Assembly: GCA_035048815.1 (NCBI GenBank)
Contig: JAUCBN010000036.1
Location: 940,001-1,004,000, forward strand
Source: Abelmoschus esculentus
Taxonomy: Eukaryota; Streptophyta; Magnoliopsida; Malvales; Malvaceae
Reading direction: 5' to 3'
Length of the DNA stretch: 64,000 nucleotides
A program made the translations under genes and the position numbers. The notes under the pieces are model-generated. The model worked only from the letters and a program-made list of their open reading frames with translations, did no database searches and was not told the DNA's origin. This document shows positions 37,007 through 47,041 of this stretch, piece by piece; the stretch's first letter is position 1, and each line of letters begins with the position of its first letter.

Positions 37007-40000
37007 TAAAAGAGTGGCAAAGAGCTTAAGAAAAACAGAGGAAGAAGTGGTTTTACGTGAAGTTTGAAGGCATGGGAGGACTGAAACAGGGGAAATGGGT
37101 AAAGTTGTGAATTGGAAGGGTTTTGTAGTAGAAAATCATCAAATGGAGCTTACACAGAGGTGGGGTTTTACTGGGAAAACACCACGTGAAGATCTCTGAA
37201 AGAAGGAATCTTTTGGTATTGGGACAAAAGAAAAAGAAAAAAACTGAACAGTAGACAAATGTCTGATGAAGATGTAATAAGGGAGCAGAGGCTCTTAAGC
37301 CTAACGGCTAGTTTATTGTTCTTCGGGATTTCTCATTTCTTAATTTTTTTTTATATTCATCCATATTAGACTATCTATATATTAATCCGAATAGAATATA
37401 TATAAATAACTAAATACAAAAACAACTCTAATTTAATTATATTTTATTTACAACATTATAATCTAAAATATGATATTATTTAAGGATTTAACACCTTGTC
37501 AATATGAAATGTCTTAATGATTTTTTTATATATTACTAAACATTTATATCACGTGTCATTCATGTATTTTCTTAATTTTTATATTTTAAAACTAAAAAAA
37601 CAAAAAAAATCAAATGACAATATCATAACACGAGTATCATACAAACTGATAAAAATCTATAAATTAAATATTTAATGTTAATTAAAAAAACTTAATTAAT
37701 TTAATTTATCGATTAAAAATTAATTGGAGCCATATATAATCGGTCCATTTATCAATGTTTTTAAGTATACGTTCTGACTGACTCGTGGGTGTATTTATTG
37801 CTGTTAGTGTTGGCGAGCCTCTTCTAACGGCTATCTCTTTTGAAATGGGTCCATGCCCAAGAGACGATTATAATAGTATTGTGGTTCAGTTCAGCATGTA
37901 TTAAATATATATTTTTTGAATAATAGGTATTTATAATTTAATTTATGTATAAAAAATCAACTATACTGAACTGATCAAGTAGTTTTGAGATCAGATATTG
38001 AAATATCATTTATGTCAATGTGGGTAAAATAGGTATTAAAATTTTGTTAAGTTAATGAATTTATGATTTATTTGAGATGATCATATTTAATGTAAGATCG
38101 AACTTGTATGTTTGTTTATTTGAGATTTAAATTCGAATCTTGTGCGGTAAAGAAAATATCATAATCCATCGTTTAAACTCGAGCTTTAAGAAAAATAATA
38201 TTCGATCGAGCTCGAGCCAAGTATTGAACCATAAATTATCACTAATCCAAGCTCAATTGGACTTGATTGCAGTGAGAAATCTAGGGCTCTACATGTAAGA
38301 GTAAAGAAAACAATAAAAGCCCGATTGAGGCAGGTCTGATCTTGAACGGTAGGAATTTAGGGATGGGTGTATGTTTTCCCGACATCATGGATTTCATGTG
38401 AGACATTTATGATTTATTCATGGCAATCAGTCTCAATCAGTTCATCAAGAACCGAGGTTTCTTCAGTTTGGTTCGATTCGAACTGAGAGTTCAACCTGAT
38501 TCAGTCAAGCAATTAATAAAAGAGTGGAAATTCGAATCTCAGCATTTACAGCCAATGCATGGTATCTTCCAAACACAAACTTGTCAATCCCAACCATCCT
38601 GTCAGGGAATGTGGTTGAGGGCAGGACAAGATTCTTTGCAATCCGTACATCCATGTCCTGCAGGCATTACAATGTTTATAGCTAATTCTTACATTCAGAA
38701 GAACACAATGACTAGCATCCAAAAGTCATTCTAAACATTCTAACATATTCTTGTGTCCAACTTTAATTTGAATAAGATCGGACACTCGAACCTCAATGGA
38801 TGCTAATATGAATATATGATCGCCCAAATACCCAAAGCAGGAAAACCTCACCTGGATATAAACAGTCAGATATGAGTTTGCATCTAACATAAGTATGTTA
38901 AACTTTTCTCGAGTTCAAGTGCCAGACACGGGTGTTACATGGATAATAAAAGCAAACATGAACAGTGGGAGCAACATAGCCAACTGGGATGTTTCATGTT
39001 TAAAGAATCACTCTTGCTTCACCGTACCACAAGCCAGGTATATCCAATGCAATGACAAATACAATAGCCAGCAGAAACATGTTTAGACGCCGCAGTATTG
39101 AGGTTAAGCACAAATCATAGAGGCACTTTGCACATGGAAGACGAAGGAAAACAATTTAGGACTGTATATGGCGAATATATTATCGACAGTCAGGCAATTG
39201 CACATAACCCTACAACTGCCAGCCAAAATTGATTATATGTACATAAACCATTCTCAAGAAAGATGGATGCTATTATGTTATGAAATGACTTGGAACATAA
39301 AACAAATAAAAACATCTCCTTCGGCTACATTTTGAAGGTATCTCATGATTTTAGCATAGCCAGGAATAGCAATTGCACTTTTCTGAGTAGCTATGATACT
39401 ACATTGCATTTACAGGTATAGAACGCCATATAACATGTCGGGTGACAAGTGAATACTATTATATTAAAATCATTAAGCTCATCAGTAAGTAGACAGTTAC
39501 GATTACTTCTATTTGATAAACAGAAATTTTGAATCAGAACTAGCTGTATTACATGATAACAGATACTTAAACAACATTGACTCTCACATCCCACAAGAAA
39601 CACCATTTTCAAACAAAGACAGAATAGTTTAACTTCGATTCCACGGAAATTTAATTACTAGAACAAGTTGGTTGACAATTCCCCTAAATCAAAATAGCAT
39701 ATACTACAGCAGCAATCCATGAAGAACCATCTGGTCATTGAACATGTTAACCACCCAAGCTACGAATGCCGGAAAATCTCGGAAAATAGAGTCAATGCAC
39801 AATCAAATCTTTAAGAAGAAACGAGTACAGGACAAACCATCTAATTAGCTGGTTTCCTTACCCAACTCATTTCAAATGAAACACACATAAAGACACCGAA
39901 TTAGACTTCCTCTCAATCCTGAACCCACACCTATTTTACTCACACTTGAGCATGAGTGTTGAGTATAAATGCATCCTACATGGAAATGTTCAACTTTTTA

Positions 40001-40468
40001 TGAACTTTTCCATATACATGAAGGGTTATCTTGGATTCATCGGACGAAGTCAAGGAACGTATGTCCTTCAAAAAAATGAAGACCCGAAGCAACATAAACC
40101 TCTATATTCACTAGCAATTAACAACAAAAATATAACCTTCTACTTATACAATTAGTATATAAAACTTCCTAAATTCCTATCACAGACATGAAAACAGCAG
40201 CATAAAGCCTCGAAAAGAAATAGAAAAGGAACACAAATACAATTATATGTAGTAAGCAACTTAAAACAAAATCTAATCTCATCAAAATCAAAATTCCGAA
40301 GGAAAATAATACATCATCCACATCAAAACACCATAAGATCTCATATTCAAATCTACATACAAAGGGCATATAGAGCAACTATTGAATATTCTAAAGAGCA
40401 AATCCTATTCGATTTACCATAAGCGAAGTAAAAAATCATAAGCATGTCATGCTTGAAAGACCTGTTGT
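37007..40468. other. Intergenic region between IMK2-like and PRA1 genes
   Basis: 37,007-37,300 is the promoter and 5' UTR side of the IMK2-like gene. 37,330-38,300 is AT-rich spacer. 38,350-40,460 is less AT-rich than usual spacer, has no long frame in any phase, and probably contains the PRA1 3' UTR and perhaps a non-coding transcript or a decayed gene. I recognise no protein. Confidence 0.4.
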
Positions 40469-41125
40469 TCACACGCGTGACGCAACTGCAGGGGCTGCCG
40501 CAGCGGCAGCAGAGGAGGAGGCGCCTCCGAGGAATGAGAGGAATCCGGAGTTCACAGGCTCCTGATCGTCCAAGAACAAATCCTCTGGAACCCTAAAAGC
40601 GCCGTGTAAGCAAACGATAGCGACACCAACCAAGAGCGCTGAGATCAAGAGCGATCCAACGCTGGTCAAAAAGACGACAAAGACGGTCAACACCACCAAA
40701 GCGCCAAGCGTCTCGCGATCGGATAACGTACGGCCCAAGATCACAACAGGCTGATCCAACGGTCGGAAGAGGTATAGGAAGATCCAAGCGGCGAGGAGGC
40801 CGAGAAGGACGAGGAGAGAGAGGGGATGCGATAGGATAGAGAAAGCAAGCACCACCGCGAGTAGAGTTATATAATTGACTTTGAAGTAAGATAGGTTTTT
40901 GCGGATCCGAGAATAGGCATCTGTTAGATTATCGGGACGCGCCATGGCCGACCGATCGATGAGTTCGTACCACGGACGGCGTTGGGAGAGACCCTGACGG
41001 ATCGAGGAGGAAAGGCGCGACATGAACGCGCGAAACGCGGGCGTGGCTATCGGAGGCTGCAATTGGACGCCAGTACCCGCTGTAGACTGAGATGTTGTCA
41101 TCGGAATGGTCGCAGGGGACGCCAT
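40469..41125 (-). CDS. PRA1.B: PRA1 family protein, B subgroup
   Basis: Prenylated Rab acceptor-type protein of the ER/Golgi membrane that takes part in vesicle trafficking and Rab delivery. Single exon, 218 aa, typical for plant PRA1.B. The soluble N-terminus holds FRAFMSRLSSSIRQGLSQRRPWYELIDRSA (quoted in part: RPWYELIDRSA is the family signature) and SYFKVNYI. Two pairs of hydrophobic helices follow (about residues 87-118 and 136-172). The C-terminus has LHGAFRVPEDLFLDDQEP and ends in an Ala-rich tail. Nothing is missing. A TATA-like box lies 170 bp upstream. The family is certain. Confidence 0.94.
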   Translation of the reverse strand: MASPATIPMTTSQSTAGTGVQLQPPIATPAFRAFMSRLSSSIRQGLSQRRPWYELIDRSAMARPDNLTDAYSRIRKNLSYFKVNYITLLAVVLAFSILSHPLSLLVLLGLLAAWIFLYLFRPLDQPVVILGRTLSDRETLGALVVLTVFVVFLTSVGSLLISALLVGVAIVCLHGAFRVPEDLFLDDQEPVNSGFLSFLGGASSSAAAAAAPAVASRV

Positions 41126-42221
41126 CGGTAGCGAGTGCGATAGAGGGTAAAGGTGGTGCGTGGGGTTCTGCGGCGTTCGCTAGCAACGGCGTTCTTGAGT
41201 GTTTGGGAAAGCGGTTAACGTTGTTCGTTTGTTTTTATGATGATGGCGGCGGTGATGATTCTACGGTTAGATCGGTTATTTGTAGAACTCGTTTATATAG
41301 GGATACAAAGTTCATTTTTCATTTATTTTTTATTTAATTTAAATTAATCAAATAAATTAATCGATTAATAAATTAAATAATAACATAATAAATTAAATAT
41401 TTTATTTACCAATATTTATTTAAAATTTTAAACCCGGATTTTATCTTTCAATTTCAATCTTTGTTCTACATATAGGACATGGGTTCGAATTTATTAGACA
41501 CAGAATAAAGTGACTCGGATTTGGGTATACAAACTATTAAGCGGATTCCATTAGTGGATATGGAAGCAGTACCAGATGGAGATATACCATAACAGTGTAT
41601 GCAATGCGAGTACTACAGATCCTAGGGAGTCGTCGAACTTACCTCGAGAAGTCCGATCGGCAGCCGATCAAAGATCGAAAGTGCATGCCGCCAAGAACTA
41701 TCCGAATGGATACTTATCCTCTGTGTCTTCTTAACAATTCCAGGTAAGAAATTGGGGTATCGAACAACAAGGCAGATGACGATATCCCCGACAGAAGCGA
41801 TCATCTAAACCGGCATAACAAAATGTTCAAATGGTACAGAAAGTGTTGTAACTTTGTTCATTTAACATGACATTGATCATTTCAAACCTATGATACTATT
41901 TTTCATCAGTATGAAACTAAAGTTGAGCAAGAACCAACAGGAAATCTGCATAAAAACCATTGCATGCAAGTTTCAACATTAGAAGAGACGAACATCTTAT
42001 TCGTTTATCTCTCGAACAGCCGAAAAAGAATCAAGTGAGGCACAAAGAGTGATAACAAAAATCAAGACAATTATCGTTACCATAGCCGAGAATTACATCG
42101 ATGAAGGAAATCTCTGTTTCTTTAACATGAAATGGACAGACATCAAGAGGAAGTTACTTATCCGATGGTTGAATACGACCTGCGTATTTGCGTATAATTT
42201 TGAAGGAGTACAAGTTAAAGC
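41126..42221. other. Intergenic: PRA1 promoter and 3' flank of the Sel1-repeat gene
   Basis: 41,126-41,340 is the GC-richer promoter/5' UTR of the PRA1 gene. 41,340-41,440 is AT-rich. 41,450-42,221 has mixed composition and probably holds 3' UTR of the Sel1-repeat gene; the short minus-strand frame at 41,622-41,804 is not recognised. Confidence 0.4.
41291..41300 (-). promoter_or_regulatory. TATA box of the PRA1 gene
   Basis: CTATATAAAC on the minus strand, about 170 bp upstream of the PRA1 start codon. Confidence 0.5.
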
Positions 42222-43427
42222 TTATTTTGCATCACCCCTCGATTCATCGGAGTCAGAGTCGCTGGCATTGTAACCTGAAGGAAACCGAAGAAAGACCATT
42301 TGAGAAAGCAGTTAACAAGCATACCTTCACAGCAAGAGCCAGGGAGTACCTGGATGCTTATCACCAACTTTCCATACGGAAGACCTGTTCCTTGAAGCTT
42401 CTCCGATCCAAGCACGGCCCTGATTTCGGAAAGAATACGATTAGCTAATACCAACATGATTCCCAAGTTAACATGTTCACCATACATGAAACTATCCAAG
42501 AAACAATGTCAGCAAAGAAGAGTTGTCTATTAGCAAGTTAAACATTGAAAACAGCATGGAGACTTCTCTTGCAGAGAAATGCAAGAGGTTCCATATCCAT
42601 ACAAGGCTAGTAAAGTTCCGATACGGATGTGTCGTGACTCGTGAACGAAACAAACTGTGTTGAAAATGTCATCTGCACAATGCAATATCGTTTTCGAAAT
42701 AGCAGGGAAGAGTGGTCTATTAGCAGATTAAACATTGAAAACAGCATGGAGACCCTTCTCTTCCATAGAAATGCAAGAGGTTCCATACAAGGCTAGTAAA
42801 GTTCGGATACTAACGTCGTGAATGGAGCAAACTGTGTTGAATGAAAATATCATCTCCGCAATGTAAAATCCGATTCGAATTAGTGGGCAGATTATACCAA
42901 AAAATCTAGAAAGTCTCATTAAATCATATACAGGCATGAAAAAAAACATAAATGGCAAACTATATCGACATGAAAAGCAACAAAATGAATCAAATTAGCA
43001 CTTTTTTCAAGCATTTATAACTACATGAATCCAATTGATTCCATAAACCAAATTTAATAAGAAAAACTGAACAGAAAAAATGGACCTTTTGAACATCTTT
43101 AGGAACACCATAGCCATTGCAATACATCTGTCCAACAAGGATTTGCATGTTGGTATCACCAGCCTTGGCCTCGTTCAGAGCGTCTTGGAACCATACTTTA
43201 ATCAACTCGGAAACCACCTGAGCCAGCGGAACTCGGTCCTGTTTATCCATTGCCTTCTGCTTGACTCGCTCTGAGTTGACCCGTACCCCACTCGGACTCG
43301 TCTTTTCACGGCAAGAAACCCTGTTTCTGGATATGGGTTTTACGTGTTTTGCCCTGTGGAGTTTGTCTGATGGGATTGCTCTCGTAAAGTCTTGACCTTT
43401 CGTCGTGCAAACAATTGGTTTTCCCAT
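42222..43427 (-). CDS. Small Sel1-like repeat protein, conserved plant family of unknown function
   Basis: Three exons, 43427-43086, 42419-42350 and 42274-42222, join in frame to 154 aa. The start chosen is MGKPIVCTTKG at 43427, because the preceding 24 codons (MIFSFLKPSES...) look like 5' UTR. The first 70 residues are basic and probably disordered. Then comes VSELIKVWFQDALNEAKAGD and a single Sel1-type motif, GQMYCNGYGVPKDVQKGRAW, which spans the first intron. After SSVWKVGDKHPGYN the protein ends with an acidic SDSDSDE tail. A single Sel1 unit suggests an adaptor rather than an enzyme; no function is known to me. The position next to PRA1 and PLAC8 genes resembles a conserved block I recall from Arabidopsis chromosome 5. 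Confidence 0.8.
42517..42890. repeat. Imperfect tandem duplication (about 185 bp) in the first intron of the Sel1-repeat gene
   Basis: Copy 1 starts GAAGAGTTGTCTATTAGCAA near 42517 and copy 2 GAAGAGTGGTCTATTAGCAG near 42706. Both continue with TTAAACATTGAAAACAGCAT, CAAGGCTAGTAAAGTTC and AAACTGTGTTGAA. They have diverged by substitutions and small indels, so the duplication is old. Confidence 0.75.
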
Positions 43428-44701
43428 AATACAAACACAAAGTTCCCTTTTTTCAAAAAGAAAAACTGATTCAGATGGTTTTAGAAAAGAAAAAATCAAC
43501 GGATTAAGAAAAGAGAAACGAGGGAGGAAATGGGTTTACTATGTTTAGAGCTTTCGTTTTAGATTTGTCTTTCCTTTTCCTTATCTGGTTTTAAATGGTG
43601 ACTGTTTCCATGAGACACAAAAGAAAATAGATTTTTTCACATTTCCAAAATATCATTTTTCTTAAACAATAAATTTTGATTTTTATTAAGGAAAAACAGA
43701 AAATCCCTCTTACATTAGGTCTTGTCTTTTGCCTTTAACATGCAAAATAATCAAAACGTAGAAACGTGTTTAATCAGTTTACGTGCGGATATAAAAAATA
43801 AGTTTAACCGTTTTTTTCAGTTTTTTTTTTATAAAAATTTGTCTATAATTATAATGATATATTTGTTATTATAATAATTTAATATTTAGATAATAAGTAT
43901 TATCGAACGTTTTTAATCACAAAATAATCTGTTTTTAATCACAAAATAATCTATTATTTCTTACGATAGTTTGTCGATATGTTAAGAATTAACAATAAAA
44001 ACGTTTTATTTATAGAACTTTCTGATCAAAATATATCATTGTTGAACATTTAAAAGACTACGTAATTGTTTTACAGTAACATTGTCGAAAAATAAAAAAC
44101 AGTTAATAACTCTTTGTCGTCGTTTCTTCTTAAATTCAGTCTTTTTCGATTTTTCGTTGTGATCGTTTCTTTTGATCGGTGGTCGACAATCAATTTTAGT
44201 GTTGATTGTCGACCACCGGATCTACCTCTTTTTCTTATTTTATTTTAATAAAGATATCTTTTTTTCTGTCTTTGTGACATGCTTTTTCTCTGTCCTTGTG
44301 ACATGTTTTTATTTTTGTTTTGGGTTTTGATTCGTCTGTCTTTATGACATGTTGTATCATACCCTAGCGATCGGTTGTTGTTCGTAGAGATTCAATCGAT
44401 ACTAGTTTTCTGATTTATTGTTTTGTCGCTGGTCACTTGGAAAGATTTATCCCCACGCAGTTGATGGTTGTGCCAATAAAATCAGTCCTGGATAGCCGTA
44501 CTTTTTGCACGACAGTTTGAATCGCCTACAACTCCTTCCTTCACTATGCGTCTCGTTTGGGCAGAGACAAGGAGATTCAGGAAGCTGTTGAATTTTATTG
44601 TTATGCTTATTTCCATAGGAATTTTATTTTTTGTTGTTTTTGAGTTGTAAGAATTTTTGAATTTTTTAATCCAATTATTTTACTTCTTAATTACGTTGTA
44701 A
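43428..44701. other. Intergenic region with a perfect short hairpin
   Basis: The left end is the promoter of the Sel1-repeat gene. The AT-rich middle has nothing. 44,080-44,420 is less AT-rich, with a perfect 16-bp stem hairpin (44178-44217). Three imperfect copies of CTGTCTTTGTGACATG follow at about 44,267, 44,290 and 44,336. No gene is seen. Confidence 0.5.
44178..44217. repeat. Perfect 16-bp stem, 8-nt loop hairpin
   Basis: GGTGGTCGACAATCAA (44178-44193) is followed by an 8-nt loop and then by its exact complement (44202-44217). No U-rich tail follows directly. A role is unknown. Confidence 0.7.
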
Positions 44702-44998
44702 TTTAATTTTGGGTAAACTACACCAGTGACCACCCAACTATTTGGGGATACCTATTTTGACCACCCAACTAAAGAACTCGTCAATCAGGTACCCCAACTT
44801 TGAAACCCTACCTATTTTGGCCACTGCCGTTAAAATTCTGACGGAAAAGTTAACAGTGATGACGTGGCAGTTAATGGTGATGACGTGGACGTTAACTAAA
44901 ATTTGTAAAATTACATATTTAATTCCTCTAATTTATTTATTATTTTAAATTAATCATAAAAATAAATTAATAAATAAAATTAATCACCCAACCGATTT

Positions 44999-45109
44999 GT
45001 GACACGTGTCACAACAATATTGGGTGATTAATTTTATTTATTAATTTATTTTTATAATTAATTAATATATTTTTCTTCCCAATCAGGTGGTGACACGTGT
45101 CACCACCTG
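44999..45109. repeat. CACGTG-centred palindromes inside the Mutator-like element
   Basis: GTGACACGTGTCAC is at 44999-45012. A perfect 26-bp palindrome with the same core is at 45084-45109 (half-site CAGGTGGTGACAC). A further TGACACGTGTCA core lies in the right arm near 45,902. Between them is a 30-bp inverted repeat (ATTAATCACCCA and its complement). CACGTG is the plant G-box. Confidence 0.8.
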
Positions 45110-45150
45110 GTTGGTGAGAAAGAATGGAAGAATGAAAATGAAGTGATTAT

Positions 45151-45216
45151 GCCTAAAAGGGGATTTGAACCCTTTGTTATTCAAGCAAAGGGCCGAACCA
45201 CTAGACCAATAGAATT
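45151..45216 (-). other. tRNA-like sequence (A-box and B-box) inside the Mutator-like element
   Basis: Read on the minus strand, it has TGGTCTAGTGGTTCGG, an A-box as in tRNA D-arms; a stem CCCTTTG/CAAAGGG in the anticodon-arm place; and GGTTCAAATCC, a B-box as in T-arms. The acceptor ends do not pair and the anticodon loop is 9 nt, so it is not a working tRNA. It may be a captured tRNA relic or SINE head with internal polymerase III promoter elements. Confidence 0.6.
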
Positions 45217-45329
45217 TTGTGATATAAAACCCGAAAACGTGGTATTAAATGGTTATCTCTTAGTATTTGAATTACTTTAACAAAGGGTCAACTGTTTAAA
45301 TCAATTAATATTTAAATGAAAATATTAAA

Positions 45330-45850
45330 TATTTAGATTTTAATTATTCAAATAAATTAAAATCTAAATATTCAAATAAAAATATTTAGATTTTAATTAT
45401 TCGAATATTTGAATTTCGTTGTTTAAATATTTTTATATTTTTTGTTCGAAAAATTAAAATCTAAATATTTTTATTTGAATATTTTTAAATTCAAATATTA
45501 GAATATTCATGATTTTTATTCATATATTCGAATAAAAAATATTTAAATATTTATGATTTTTATTTGAATAAATTAAAATCTAAATATTCAAATAAAAATA
45601 TTTAGATTTTAATTATTCGAATATTTGAATTTCGTTGTTTAAATATTTTTATATTTTTTGTTCGAATAATTAAAATCTAAATATTTTTAAATTCAAATAT
45701 TCGAATATTCATGATTTTTATTCATATATTCGAATAAAAAATATTTAAATATTTATGATTTTTATTCGAATAAATTAAAATGTAAATATTCAAATAAAAA
45801 TATTTAGATTTTAATTATTCAAATATTTGAATTTCGTTGTTTAAATCCCC
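45330..45850. repeat. AT-rich tandem repeat, period about 0.2 kb, 2.5 copies
   Basis: The phrase GAATTTCGTTGTTTAAAT recurs at 45411, 45627 and 45829 (spacing 216 and 202 bp), each time preceded by AAATATTTAGATTTTAATTA. The units are themselves rich in small inverted repeats. They form the right-central part of the Mutator-like element. Confidence 0.75.
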
Positions 45851-46192
45851 TTGAATATATAAAAAATAAATTAATAAATAAAATTAATCACCCAATATTG
45901 TTGTGACACGTGTCATCAATCGATTGGATGGTTAATTTTATTTATTAATTTAAAATTAGGATTAAATTTAAAAAATAAATAAATTAGAGGGATTAAATGT
46001 GTAATTTTACCAATTTTAATTAACAGTCACGTCACTGCTGTTAACTTTTCCGTCAAAATTTTAACGGCAGTGGCCAAAATAGATAGGGTTTCAAAGTTGG
46101 GGTACCTGATTGACGAGTTTTTTAGTTGGGTGGTCAAAATAGGTATCCCCAAATAGTTGTGCGGTCACTGGTGTAGTTTATCCTTTAATTTT

Positions 46193-47041
46193 TTATAGAT
46201 TTAATAAAAATTCAATAGCATTTATTAAAAAAAGAGTAAGTAATTTTTTCTGTAAAATGATAGGTTCTTCTTTTCATGTCTTTCACATTCTTTAAAGTTT
46301 AATATGTTCATTTTCACATTAAATTTTAATGTTTATGGTAAGACCCTTTTGTAATCTTTTCAGTTTAATGTTTGAATAGACTATAGTATAATTTTCTTAT
46401 AAAAAATAACATAAAAGTTGTGTTGACATCTAAAAAGAAAATATTTTGCGTATTCTCTCAAAAGGATCATTAAGATCATCAGACATTTCTCGAAACCAGA
46501 TTCGAGTTTTTCTTTTGGAAGTCATTACGAACAAACTTTACAAACTATGTTGTTCCGACTACTCGTTTTGCTCGAAATATCCGTGTTCAACACATACTCA
46601 GACATAGTACGAGGATTCGATTCTCCAAATAGGTGTGCAAGCTTATAGAAGAATTTCAACATGTCATGCCATGTCAGGAACATACCTGTAATACCCGGCT
46701 CCAAATAACATGCCAATGGAGCTGTCCTTAAGCTAGATTGCTTCATAAACCTAAATGCTCAGGATACTCATCAAGGTTACAATGGACAATCACAAACCAA
46801 ATTTTCAGTATCATTTGAAAGCAAAGGCAGCTAAGAAATGGATCACTCAAGAACAATAGTGTAGTTTGCATGGTCCGAGCAAATTTTACGTACATATTCA
46901 ACCAAAAAGTTAAAAAGGAGCAAGAAAGTATGAGGAAATGTGAGATTATAAAATGCTTTTCGATGTTCTCGAAAACATCATTGTAATATGAACATGGATT
47001 TTTCAGACAAGGATACTGATATGCTTGAAAATTTTCCTCAC
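46193..47041. other. Intergenic/3' UTR of the PLAC8 gene
   Basis: 46,193-46,480 is AT-rich spacer right of the transposon. 46,500-46,760 has near-coding composition and a 73-codon minus-strand frame that I cannot assign. 46,760-47,041 should be the 3' UTR of the PLAC8-type gene. Confidence 0.4.

Larger units (their letters stand above)
44711..46183. mobile_element. Non-autonomous Mutator-like element with long terminal inverted repeats
   Basis: 1473 bp. The left end begins GGGTAAACTACACCAGTGAC and the complement of the right end begins GGATAAACTACACCAGTGAC. The two arms stay about 90% alike for roughly 350 bp. A perfect 9-bp target duplication TTTAATTTT lies at 44702-44710 and 46184-46192. 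A 9-bp duplication with such long ends is the hallmark of Mutator-like elements. There is no transposase frame, so it depends on another element. The interior holds a tRNA-like block, an AT-rich tandem array (45330-45850) and CACGTG-centred palindromes. Confidence 0.92.

Noticed and set aside
38420..39086. Possible genes in short plus-strand frames (104 and 63 codons)
   Set aside because: No start context, no introns that extend them, no recognisable domain; composition suggests untranslated or non-coding sequence.
45151..45216. A functional tRNA gene
   Set aside because: A-box and B-box are present but the acceptor stem does not pair and the anticodon loop is oversized; kept only as a tRNA-like relic.
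46525..46746. 73-codon minus-strand frame
   Set aside because: Not assignable to any family; no plausible neighbouring exons. May be a relic of a dispersed repeat.
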